Source of the DNA: Planctomycetota bacterium
GTDB lineage: Bacteria > Planctomycetota > Uabimicrobiia > Uabimicrobiales > Uabimicrobiaceae
Length of the DNA: 33,278 nucleotides
NCBI GenBank assembly: GCA_029260735.1
Contig: JAJDCR010000144.1
Location: 1 to 33,278 of the forward strand
Reading direction: 5' to 3'
Shown here: positions 24,147 to 31,423 of the stretch, in pieces
Layout: each line of letters starts with the position of its first letter
Position numbering within the stretch: the first letter of the stretch is position 1
Notes under the pieces: generated by a model
What the model was told of the DNA's origin: nothing
Seen by the model: the letters and a program-made list of their open reading frames with translations, nothing else
Database searches by the model: none
Made by a program: the position numbers and the translations under genes

Positions 24147-24924
24147 CCAAAGTAATTTGGTTCCCCACACTGTTGTATTCTAGCTCATCGACACAAGCGA
24201 GCATCAAAATAATTCCCAAGCCTCCGTAGCCTCCTTCTAAGTAGCGCTTACGGGCGGCTTCGATTGCAGTAACTCCTTCTTTGCCTCGCAATTGTGCTCG
24301 ATAATTAAAACCTTCCCCTTGGTCGGTCACTTCCATGATAAGTTTATCCTTTTGAGCGGTATAGCGAAATTCTATAGGAAGATAGCTTTTATTTTTATGG
24401 CCGTGTCTTTGGGCATTACCAATGGCTTCATGTAGGATATTAAATAATTTTCCCTTCTCTATGCTGGATAATCCCTCTAAGAGTTTAAATTTTTCTTGGG
24501 CAATTTCATAGACTTGCTCCATTATTTCTGTTTTGGAGGGAAATCGAAAATGAAGGTCTGGGGCTTCTACAATGCTTTTATGATCATATTTCTCCAAAGA
24601 GGAGTTGATTAAGTCGACAAGCATTTTAGGTTCATCTGTTTTATCTAAAGAAAAAGAGAGAGTGGTTTTTCCTATTTGAATAATATCTCCCTCTTCTAAA
24701 GATCTTAGAAGAATTTTTTCTCCGTTGATGTAAATTCCATTAGCCGAGTTCAGGTCTTCAATAACAAAGAATTCTTCATCTCGATAAACCTGAGCATGAG
24801 TGCGAGAAACAATTCCGTCGAGAAGAATAACATCATTCTTTACTTCTCGGCCTAGAGAAAGTCTATTTTTAATTTCAAAAATTTCAAAAGCGTTTTCCCG
24901 AATTTCTAGCTTGAGCTTTGCCAT
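24055..24924 (-). CDS. FHA domain fused to an RsbW-like ATPase (paralogue 1)
   Basis: This 289-aa protein has FHA domain residues 1-105: ISLGR-type opening LSLGREVKNDV, VSRTHAQVYRD and SANGIYINGEKI, the phosphothreonine-binding loops. Residues 130-260 are a HATPase_c_2/anti-sigma-kinase-like ATPase: the N-box HEAIGNAQRHGHK, DQGEGFNY and GGYGGLGIILMLACVDEL. ATG 24924 is chosen because AAGGA lies 8 nt upstream and paralogue 2 starts with the same MAKLKLEI. The final 25 or so residues (KPPLSPETQSTH and on) have no match in paralogue 2 and are encoded within the 3' end of the N-acetyltransferase gene on the other strand. It could bind a sigma factor or antagonist in response to Thr phosphorylation. 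Confidence 0.85.
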   Translation of the reverse strand: MAKLKLEIRENAFEIFEIKNRLSLGREVKNDVILLDGIVSRTHAQVYRDEEFFVIEDLNSANGIYINGEKILLRSLEEGDIIQIGKTTLSFSLDKTDEPKMLVDLINSSLEKYDHKSIVEAPDLHFRFPSKTEIMEQVYEIAQEKFKLLEGLSSIEKGKLFNILHEAIGNAQRHGHKNKSYLPIEFRYTAQKDKLIMEVTDQGEGFNYRAQLRGKEGVTAIEAARKRYLEGGYGGLGIILMLACVDELEYNSVGNQITLVKNLNSTKPPLSPETQSTHPSALPQACDKI

Positions 24925-24970
24925 AGAGTTTTTCCTTAACAAAATACATGGTAATTGTTTTGGTTCTATA

Positions 24971-25004
24971 ATTGTATTGGGCAAATTTGCTAGAAAGCTG
25001 AGCA
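24971..25004 (-). promoter_or_regulatory. Two-box upstream element before FHA-ATPase 1
   Basis: On the minus strand TGCTCAG (25004-24998) and CCAATACAAT (24980-24971) are separated by 17 nt and preceded by an A-rich tract. The same pair with the same spacing lies before the sigma-factor gene (27459-27426). The second box contains TACAAT, a plausible -10, 46 nt before the ATG. Confidence 0.6.
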
Positions 25005-25044
25005 ACTTTTTTTATTTTTTGCGAAAATAATCCTACATTCGGTA

Positions 25045-25503
25045 GGAATCCAGAATCCAGTAGAGAAACAGAAAAAAGACATCTTCTTAAAGTTTTCGGA
25101 TTTCCCTACTTCTGTGAAACTAAAATTAAGAATGGTAGTCAGTGGCCAGTATCGAACCCCGGCTTCGCTTTCGGGTTAAAAAACGGAAGAAACTTTAGAA
25201 AATCGTTGCTCGGTTCGTAATCGTAATCTTACTCGTAATCGTAATCGAAAAAAAAGAAAAGATTACGATTAAGATTACGATTAAGATTACGAATCGAGTC
25301 ACGATTTTATCGAGCTACAACTCCCATAGATATTGAATTTTCTTAGGAGTAGCCAGTAGGGAAACAGAGTGATTTCTTGGTTTTCTACTGAATGCTGACT
25401 ACTGGCTACTCTTAAACAAAGTAATATTTGTCTTAGTTTCATTCCTGAAAAAACTGACCCCGACAGAGCTCTGCTGGATTCTGACTACTGGATTCTGGAT
25501 TCC
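25045..25503. repeat. Nested inverted repeats built on CCAGTAG / CTACTGG
   Basis: GGAATCCAGAATCCAGTAG (25045-25063) is exactly inverted as CTACTGGATTCTGGATTCC (25485-25503). Inside it GAGTAGCCAGTAG (25347-25359) is exactly inverted at 25399-25411 (CTACTGGCTACTC). The surrounding 450 bp carries no gene. The nested symmetry looks like a non-coding repeat family or an excised palindromic element. Confidence 0.7.
25214..25293. repeat. Long hairpin of hexameric GTAATC / GATTAC repeats
   Basis: The 33-nt arms at 25214-25246 and 25261-25293 pair at 29 of 33 positions around a purine loop of 14 nt. Each arm is made of repeated GTAATC-type (left) or GATTAC/GATTAA-type (right) hexamers. There is no T-run, so it is not a standard terminator. 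It lies within the larger nested repeat region. Confidence 0.75.
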
Positions 25504-25642
25504 CTAAACTTATAGTCCGATTTGGAAAAAGAAAAAGTACTTTCGTTTGACTGACGAAAATAGGGAAAGGTGTTGTTTTTATTTTTGGGGGATAGAATAT
25601 GGTGGGAAAATATCTGTCGTATTTTAGGGAGGTTCTAAAGTA

Positions 25643-25660
25643 ATACTAAAATTTTAGTAT
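25643..25660. repeat. Perfect 18-bp palindrome
   Basis: ATACTAAAATTTTAGTAT is its own reverse complement. It lies 37 bp beyond the stop of FHA-ATPase 2 and could be a dimeric regulator site or part of the 3' structure of that transcript. Confidence 0.5.
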
Positions 25661-25670
25661 AGCTGTACTT

Positions 25671-25705
25671 TGGCCTAGAAAAATACTTCTATTTTTTCTA
25701 GACCA
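25671..25705 (-). terminator. Hairpin at the end of the sigma/FHA-ATPase 2 operon
   Basis: TGGCCTAGAAAAA (25671-25683) and TTTTTCTAGACCA (25693-25705) pair with one mismatch around 9 nt. The stop codon of FHA-ATPase 2 (25698-25700) lies inside the stem. The stem has A/T-rich inner pairs but no separate U-tract, so termination strength is uncertain. Confidence 0.48.
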
Positions 25706-26522
25706 AGGCAGGAGAAGGCGATTCTTCTTTGTGAAACCGCTTTGTTAAGGTAATTTGGTTTCCTAGACTATTGTACTCTAGTTCATCAACACAAGCGAGC
25801 ATTAAGATAATTCCCAAGCCACCGATACCTCCTTCTAAATAGCGTTTACGAGCTGCTTCTACAGCGGAGATTCCTTCTTTATCTCTCAGTTCGGAGTGAT
25901 AGTTAAAGCCGTCGCCTTGGTCGGTTATTTCCATAATGAGTTTATCAGGTTTTACTAAATAGCGAAATTCTATGGGGAGATTACTTTCATATTTATGTCC
26001 GTGGCGTTGGGCATTACCAACAGCTTCATGGAGAATGTTGAATAGCTTACCCTTTTCTAGACCAGTTAAACCATCTAAGATATCAAATTTTTCTTGGGCA
26101 ATTTCGTAAACTTGCTCCATGATCTCTGTTTCTGAAGGAAAACGAAAAAGAACATCGGGAGCCTCAATCATTCTTTTGCTACTGAAACCTTCTAGAGGAA
26201 CTGCTACTAAATCGATGATGACTTGCGGATCTTCCATTTTGTCTAGGGAAAAAGAAAGGACAGTTTTTCCTATTTGGATAACATCATTGTCTTCTAATGT
26301 ATGGACAAGAACCTTTTCGCCATTGATGTAGACTCCATTGGAGGAATTTAGGTCTTCCACTATGTACTTGTCTTCGTCTCGATAAACTAGGGCATGAGTG
26401 CGAGAGATGATTCCATCAAGAAGGATGATATCATTTGCCAGTTCTCGCCCGAGAGAAATTTTCTCTTTAATTTCAAAAACTTCATAGGCGTTTTGGTGAA
26501 TTTCTAATTTGAGTTTAGCCAT
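25698..26522 (-). CDS. FHA domain fused to an RsbW-like ATPase (paralogue 2)
   Basis: This 274-aa protein has the same domain order as paralogue 1. Its FHA loops are ISLGRELANDI, ISRTHALVYRD and SSNGVYINGEKV. Its ATPase motifs are HEAVGNAQRHGHK, DQGDGFNY and GGIGGLGIILMLACVDEL. The N-box Asn and the glycine-rich G2 box needed for ATP binding are present. AAGGAG lies 9 nt before the ATG. It follows the sigma-factor gene by 12 bp, so it is the cognate partner by position: an anti-sigma-kinase-like protein whose FHA domain would read a phosphothreonine. No STAS anti-antagonist or Ser/Thr kinase is encoded nearby. Confidence 0.87.
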   Translation of the reverse strand: MAKLKLEIHQNAYEVFEIKEKISLGRELANDIILLDGIISRTHALVYRDEDKYIVEDLNSSNGVYINGEKVLVHTLEDNDVIQIGKTVLSFSLDKMEDPQVIIDLVAVPLEGFSSKRMIEAPDVLFRFPSETEIMEQVYEIAQEKFDILDGLTGLEKGKLFNILHEAVGNAQRHGHKYESNLPIEFRYLVKPDKLIMEITDQGDGFNYHSELRDKEGISAVEAARKRYLEGGIGGLGIILMLACVDELEYNSLGNQITLTKRFHKEESPSPALV

Positions 26523-26534
26523 AAAATTTCTCCT

Positions 26535-27290
26535 TTAATCCACAACTACCCAGTGGACATATTTACAAAAGAGGTCTATTTCTTCCTGGGGAATGGATTC
26601 TTTTTCAGAAATAACTAAGACACGGCGAATTTGTCTAAAAAGACATTGCCTAAAAATGTTTTTTGCCTTGGATATCCTTTGATTTACTCTATCTTCTGCT
26701 TTTTTTATAGCCTTTATGTCTGCAGTTGTTGATATTTCCTCAAAGTCCCTTGCTAGATCAAGAGCAGTGATCCCCTTTATTTCTTTTGTGAAAAATTTTT
26801 TTCGGAACATGTAGTACATGGCTTTGTTGGGTAAAGTATCTTTCTCTTTCAACTCTTTCATTGCCGTACTTATCAGGTTGTTGACATATTCCACTTCAAA
26901 AATTTTTTCCATTTCTCGAGTTTCTTTTTGGATATTCCAGACTTCGCTACTCAATGAAATGTCTTTTTTGATATAGTTGCGAACATTACGATGAAAAAAA
27001 CGCAAAGCAATTGTTATGATAAAGTTTCTCAATTTCCCTTTTTCTGGATTTGCTTGTCGAAAAATCTTTTTTCGATTTTCTAAAATATACAGGGAAAAAT
27101 CATGAAACATATCTTGAGCCAGTTCTTGGTCAAATAAGGAAAACTTTCCTAGTTGTTTGCGGAAAATTCCCGTTAGAGGTAGCTTAAAACGCTCTAAAAT
27201 AGCAACTAAGGCTTGGTCTCTCTCGTCGATTCGCGAAGAACTTGTACTCATCGCTGCTCGGGCGACTTCCATCCAGTCTGTTTTTTTCAT
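26535..27290 (-). CDS. ECF-like RNA polymerase sigma factor
   Basis: This 251-aa protein has a clear region 2: LAQDMFHDFSLYILE, then KGKLRNFIITIALRFFHRNV, with an Asp-rich/aromatic pattern typical of sigma region 2. Its C-terminal helices (EDRVNQRISKAKNIFRQCL) fit region 4. It is longer than a usual ECF sigma (about 180-200 aa), with an insertion between the two regions. ATG 27290 has GGGGAG 9 nt upstream. A stronger AAGGAGG lies about 100 nt further up (27393-27399), but the only codons near it in this frame are ATT and then GTG 27353, so an alternative N-terminus cannot be excluded. It forms an operon with FHA-ATPase 2 and is preceded by the same two-box element as FHA-ATPase 1. Confidence 0.78.
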   Translation of the reverse strand: MKKTDWMEVARAAMSTSSSRIDERDQALVAILERFKLPLTGIFRKQLGKFSLFDQELAQDMFHDFSLYILENRKKIFRQANPEKGKLRNFIITIALRFFHRNVRNYIKKDISLSSEVWNIQKETREMEKIFEVEYVNNLISTAMKELKEKDTLPNKAMYYMFRKKFFTKEIKGITALDLARDFEEISTTADIKAIKKAEDRVNQRISKAKNIFRQCLFRQIRRVLVISEKESIPQEEIDLFCKYVHWVVVD

Positions 27291-27425
27291 AATCTTTTTC
27301 TCCCCATTTTCCTGCAAAATGATATTTTCGCAAGAAACTTTTTCTGAGGCCACCCAAAAAATAATTTGTTCGGCAAAATTTTTTTGAATAAACCTCCTTA
27401 CTTATTGTCGAAGATCTTTTATATT

Positions 27426-27459
27426 ATTGTATTGGGGAGTACCTTGGAAAAACTGAGCA
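27426..27459 (-). promoter_or_regulatory. Two-box upstream element before the sigma-factor gene
   Basis: On the minus strand TGCTCAG (27459-27453), 17 nt, then CCAATACAAT (27435-27426), with an A-rich tract before the first box. It matches the element at 24971-25004 in both boxes and spacing; the 17-nt spacers differ. It may be a promoter read by the sigma factor itself (autoregulation). Confidence 0.62.
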
Positions 27460-27553
27460 GTTTTTTTATTTTTTTTAAAATAACTGAGAAATGGCGATAT
27501 TTTTTTGAGTGCTTTATGCCAAGAAGGCATATATAGTTTTTAATTCAGTCAAA

Positions 27554-27582
27554 TTGACAATTTTTTGTTTCGTTATTATTAT
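27554..27582 (+). promoter_or_regulatory. Promoter for the ABC transport operon
   Basis: A perfect TTGACA (27554-27559), a 17-nt spacer and TATTAT (27577-27582) precede the ATP-binding gene by about 250 nt. The long untranslated leader contains a T-run followed by TTGAGCAA near 27642-27658 but no structure I can name. The rest of the 542-bp gap (27291-27832) is AT-rich without ORFs on either strand that I can support. Confidence 0.6.
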
Positions 27583-27832
27583 CTCAAAAAAACTCATTTA
27601 TTCCTAAGTCTTTTGTAAAAAAGTTCTTAAAATATATAATTTTTTTTTTGAGCAACTTGGCATTCTATTTGAAGTTAAAGACATATTCTGAATGTTATAT
27701 AACAAAAACTAGCCAAATGACAGAAGGTTGGTGAGAAAATAAATTTTTTGGACATCTATGGGAACTTCCTTAGCTGCTAAAAAAATTTGCTTTCCCGCTT
27801 CGGTCATTCATTTTGCAACAAGGAGTGGCTTG

Positions 27833-28792
27833 ATGATTCGAACGGAGAATCTTTCAATGCACTACGGTCCAGTCAAAGCTCTCGATGAAGTTAACTTTGA
27901 AATAAAAAAAGGTGACGTTATCGGACTATTAGGACCAAATGGCGCCGGAAAGTCTACCACCCTCAAAATTATTACAACCTATGTTTTTCCTACAGAAGGA
28001 ACCGCTTATGTTAATGGGATAGATGTTCGTAAAAATCCCATGCCGGTTCGTCAAATGATAGGTTACCTGCCAGAGCAACTTCCGATTTACATGGACATGG
28101 AAGTACGAGACTATCTACGTTTCGTGGGAAATGCTCGAGGTCTCTATGGAATTAATTTGAGTAAAAGACTTGATTGGGTGGTCAATAAGTGTGGTCTTAA
28201 GCAAATGTACCGCAAAGTAATTCGAGAACTTTCCAAAGGATATAAGCAGAGAACAGCTCTTGCTCAAGCTCTTCTTCATGATCCTGAAATCATCATTTTA
28301 GATGAACCCACCAGTGGCCTAGATCCTCATCAAATATTAGAAATCCGAGCTCTAATTCAAGAGTTAGCTGGAGAAAAAACAATCATTTTCTCTACTCATA
28401 TTTTGCAGGAAGTAGAGGCTGTGGCAAATCGAATAATGATTATCAATCGAGGAAAAATTGTCGCAGATGGAAGTGAAAAAGAGCTCCAAGACAACGCTAC
28501 GGAAAAAAGGCGGATTAGCTTATCTATTTCCGAAAAAACAGACTCCGAATCGGTAGAAAAGTCTCTTTCTAAACTGGAAGAAGTTGATGAAGTTTCAGTT
28601 GAGGGAAAAGATGATGGGCATATTCGGTACTTGATTAAAGGTAAGCCCCAACAGGCGACTCAAAATGCTGTTGCTCAGCTGGTTCAGAAGAAAAAATGGG
28701 ATTTATATGAGTTAAAGTATCATCCTATGAGCCTAGAAGAAATCTTTTTAGCGTTGACTAAGCCTGAGCAAGCAAAGAAAGGAGAAGGTTAA
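27833..28792 (+). CDS. ABC transporter ATP-binding protein (GldA-like)
   Basis: This 319-aa ATPase has Walker A GLLGPNGAGKSTTLK, signature ELSKGYKQR, Walker B EIIILDEPTSGLDP and the switch histidine in IFSTHILQEV. ATG 27833 is supported by AGGAG 7 nt upstream; a start 75 nt earlier has none. The C-terminal 80 residues (after GSEKELQDN) are the accessory domain common in GldA/NatA-type subunits. It overlaps the permease start by one base. With the fused permease and a DUF4340 protein it matches the GldA-GldF/G-DUF4340 export system found in many phyla. The exported substrate of that system is not known to me. Confidence 0.9.
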   Translation: MIRTENLSMHYGPVKALDEVNFEIKKGDVIGLLGPNGAGKSTTLKIITTYVFPTEGTAYVNGIDVRKNPMPVRQMIGYLPEQLPIYMDMEVRDYLRFVGNARGLYGINLSKRLDWVVNKCGLKQMYRKVIRELSKGYKQRTALAQALLHDPEIIILDEPTSGLDPHQILEIRALIQELAGEKTIIFSTHILQEVEAVANRIMIINRGKIVADGSEKELQDNATEKRRISLSISEKTDSESVEKSLSKLEEVDEVSVEGKDDGHIRYLIKGKPQQATQNAVAQLVQKKKWDLYELKYHPMSLEEIFLALTKPEQAKKGEG

Positions 28793-31317
28793 TGAGAAAT
28801 CTTTTTACTATCCTGCGCCGGGAGCTGGGAACTTATTTTAACTCACCTATTGGTTACATCTTTATTGTTGTCCTACTCTTCATCAACTCATTTTTGTATA
28901 TGTCTAGCTTTTTTGCCATCAAAAATGCAGACATGCGTATGATGTTTGAGTTTCTTCCTTTTATCTTATGTGTTTTTATTCCTTTAGTGAGTATGCGTCT
29001 TTGGGCAGAAGACCGTAAAGAAAACACTATTGAGATGCTTTTGACCTTTCCCATGAAACCTCATGAGTTAGTTCTTGGGAAATATTTTGCCAGTTTAATT
29101 TTCTTTTTCCTCTCATTAGTAGGAACTCTAACCATTCCTGTTATGATTGGTTCTTTAGGAAGTCCTGATTGGGGTATGATTATAGGGTCTTATGCAGGTG
29201 CTTTCCTGCTGGGAGCTCTCTTTCTAGCAGTAGGAATCTTTCTTTCTGGCTTGGTAAATGATCAAATCGTGGCGGCTGTTCTTTCCATTGCTGCGTGTTT
29301 TAGTCTTTATCTCTCGGGAATGGATTTTATTGCTGCTTTCTTTAACTCTGTTATTCCTGAGATGGGAACTTTTCTCAAAGAAACTTGGGCAGTGACGAAT
29401 CATTATCAAACTTTCACGCGGGGAATTATCGAGCTTTCTAATATCTTGTACTTTGGTACTTGGATTGTTCTTTTCCTCTTTTTGAATGGTTTTGCTTTAG
29501 AGACTCGAAACCGCAAAGGTTATGCCACTAACTTTGTTATGGTACTCGTTTTATCTTTGGGTATTGGCATGATGGCTAATTTTATCTTCGGTGGCTTTTC
29601 TTTGAAACGTCTGGATTTGACCGAAGGACAAATATACACGGTTTCTCCTTCTACTGGCAAAATTCTCTCGGATTTAGATGCCCCTGTTAACATCAACATC
29701 TATATTTCCCCTAAGGAAGAAATGCCTACAGTTTTACAACCGCTAGAGCAAGATCTTGTTGATAAGCTAGAAGAGATGCGTTTAGTGAGTTCGGGGAATT
29801 TACGCTATAAAAGCATCCATATGTATATTCGTAATATTCGTTCCGCTTTTAAAGATTACAGCAACGAAGAAGAAAAAGAGCGAGAAAAAAGTCTAGAGGA
29901 GTCTCTTATCGAAAAGGGAGTTCGACCGATGACCGTTAGTGTTTTTGAAAACGATCGTCAACTCGACCAACTTGTCTTTTCGAGCATTGGGATTGCCTAC
30001 AAAGATAAACCAGAAGAATTTTTTCCCGTTTCTGCTCAGAGCTTACAAAACTTAGAATACCAAATCGTAAGTTCTGTTTATCGAATGAGTCGAAAGAAAA
30101 AGCCCGTCATAGCTTTAGTTGCTCCTAAAAATGAAATTGACCCTCAAATGAGACAACAACTTCAGATGATGGGGCAGAAAGTACCAGAAGCGGAAGATCA
30201 CTATGGTTTAATGGAAAAAGCATTGGGGACAGAGGGGTATGATATCCGCCGAGTTAAACTCACTAAAGATGATCCTCTTCCTGATGAAATCGACGCGATT
30301 GCTTTGATTAACCCTAGAAAACTCAATGCTCGTCAAAAATGGGAAATTGCCCGAGCTCTTCACAATGGTATCAATGTTTTTGTGGCGGTTCAAAACTATG
30401 CTTACAATTATTCGGTGAAGCCGCGTAGTATTCACATGCAAAAGCAAGAAGAGGAACCTCAGGTTAATGATTGGTTACAGAGCTATGGAGTTAAAATTGA
30501 TGACAAGCTTTTGCTTGACAGCAATTCTGTTGCCTTGTCTTTTGAAGCACCTAGTGAAGTTCCAGCTAACCATCCTCTTGCGGCGATACTTCCTCGAACT
30601 CAAGAAGTACGAGTGACGATGCCTACTCATATGGTTGTCTTGAAGGATAACATGAATCCTGAAGCGACTGTCACTAATCGAATTGAGCAAATTCCTTACT
30701 TTTGGGGTTCTGCTTTAATTCTTGATGAAACTAAGATCACGGAAAATAAATTAAAGAAGTCCATTGTTTTGAATACAAGTCCGAGTGCTTGGAAATTGGC
30801 TAAAGACTATGCTCTTAGTACAAACGACAGAGAACCTCCTGCCCAAGGCTTAGATCAGTATCCTTTAATGGTTATCTTGGAAGGACAATTTCCGAGTGTT
30901 TTTGAGGGCGATGATCGTCCTAAATGGCCTAAAGCTGATCAACCTCAAACGCCAACAATGCCTGCTTTACCCCAGCCTGAGGATGATTCCTCCGCGCTTC
31001 GAAAAGCTGATCCTAAGCCAGGCAAACTAATGGTTTTGGGAGTAGCTAATTTGTTTACCGAACAACTTCTTGGGAATAGTTATACCTTTTTGGTGAATGT
31101 TGTCGATGTATTAGTCTCCAGCGATGACTTAGTGGATATTCGAGCTAAGTCGATACCTGTTCGGAGAATTAACGATCCTAAACCAAACGAAGTTCTTTCT
31201 TGGAAGTTAATCAATTATTTGCTTGTACCTATTTTGCTTATTATCCTTGGCGCAACGAGGGGATATTGGCGTCGTCGCCAACGCGAAAATTATATCGTGA
31301 ATATGCAAAAAGCTTAG
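28792..31317 (+). CDS. ABC-2 permease fused to a GldG-like extracytoplasmic domain
   Basis: This 841-aa membrane protein has, in residues 1-240, an ABC-2 permease with about six membrane segments: it begins FTILRRELGTYFNSP and has MRLWAEDRKENTIEMLLTFP. From about 245 a second membrane segment leads into a GldG-type region with the hallmark RLDLTEGQIYTVSPSTGKIL and later DAIALINPRKL, LHNGINVFVAVQ. A last hydrophobic helix, about 808-827, is followed by a basic end, GYWRRRQREN. In Flavobacterium GldF and GldG are separate proteins; fusion is common elsewhere. A Pro/Gln/Asp-rich linker near 710-745 interrupts the GldG part. The region faces the periplasm by topology; its role in gliding here is not shown. 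Confidence 0.88.
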   Translation: MRNLFTILRRELGTYFNSPIGYIFIVVLLFINSFLYMSSFFAIKNADMRMMFEFLPFILCVFIPLVSMRLWAEDRKENTIEMLLTFPMKPHELVLGKYFASLIFFFLSLVGTLTIPVMIGSLGSPDWGMIIGSYAGAFLLGALFLAVGIFLSGLVNDQIVAAVLSIAACFSLYLSGMDFIAAFFNSVIPEMGTFLKETWAVTNHYQTFTRGIIELSNILYFGTWIVLFLFLNGFALETRNRKGYATNFVMVLVLSLGIGMMANFIFGGFSLKRLDLTEGQIYTVSPSTGKILSDLDAPVNINIYISPKEEMPTVLQPLEQDLVDKLEEMRLVSSGNLRYKSIHMYIRNIRSAFKDYSNEEEKEREKSLEESLIEKGVRPMTVSVFENDRQLDQLVFSSIGIAYKDKPEEFFPVSAQSLQNLEYQIVSSVYRMSRKKKPVIALVAPKNEIDPQMRQQLQMMGQKVPEAEDHYGLMEKALGTEGYDIRRVKLTKDDPLPDEIDAIALINPRKLNARQKWEIARALHNGINVFVAVQNYAYNYSVKPRSIHMQKQEEEPQVNDWLQSYGVKIDDKLLLDSNSVALSFEAPSEVPANHPLAAILPRTQEVRVTMPTHMVVLKDNMNPEATVTNRIEQIPYFWGSALILDETKITENKLKKSIVLNTSPSAWKLAKDYALSTNDREPPAQGLDQYPLMVILEGQFPSVFEGDDRPKWPKADQPQTPTMPALPQPEDDSSALRKADPKPGKLMVLGVANLFTEQLLGNSYTFLVNVVDVLVSSDDLVDIRAKSIPVRRINDPKPNEVLSWKLINYLLVPILLIILGATRGYWRRRQRENYIVNMQKA

Positions 31318-31331
31318 GACAAAGTATGAGG

Positions 31332-31381
31332 CTATCTAGATAGTTTTATCGTTCAGGGATAGTAAAATCTATTCCTGAACG
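31332..31381 (+). promoter_or_regulatory. Palindrome and strong hairpin inside the ABC operon
   Basis: CTATCTAGATAG (31332-31343) is a perfect palindrome. Then CGTTCAGGGATAG (31350-31362) and CTATTCCTGAACG (31369-31381) form a 13-bp stem with one G-T mismatch and a 6-nt loop. There is no T-run, so this is likely a partial terminator or an mRNA processing/stability element that lowers expression of the third gene. Confidence 0.55.
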
Positions 31382-31423
31382 AGTACTTTATGAAATAAAT
31401 GATAGAACTTTGGGAGTTTACCA

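Noticed and set aside
25140..25185. ATCGAACCCCGGCTTCGC resembles the T-arm of a tRNA
   Set aside because: No acceptor stem, anticodon arm or D-arm can be built around it; the match is limited to one loop-like stretch.
25201..25300. Regular GATTAC/GTAATC repeats suggested a CRISPR-like or iteron array
   Set aside because: There are no spacers of uniform length and no cas or replication genes; the repeats form one hairpin instead.
27642..27660. TTGAGCAA near the ABC operon as a third copy of the two-box element
   Set aside because: Only part of the first box matches and no CCAATACAAT lies at the right distance.
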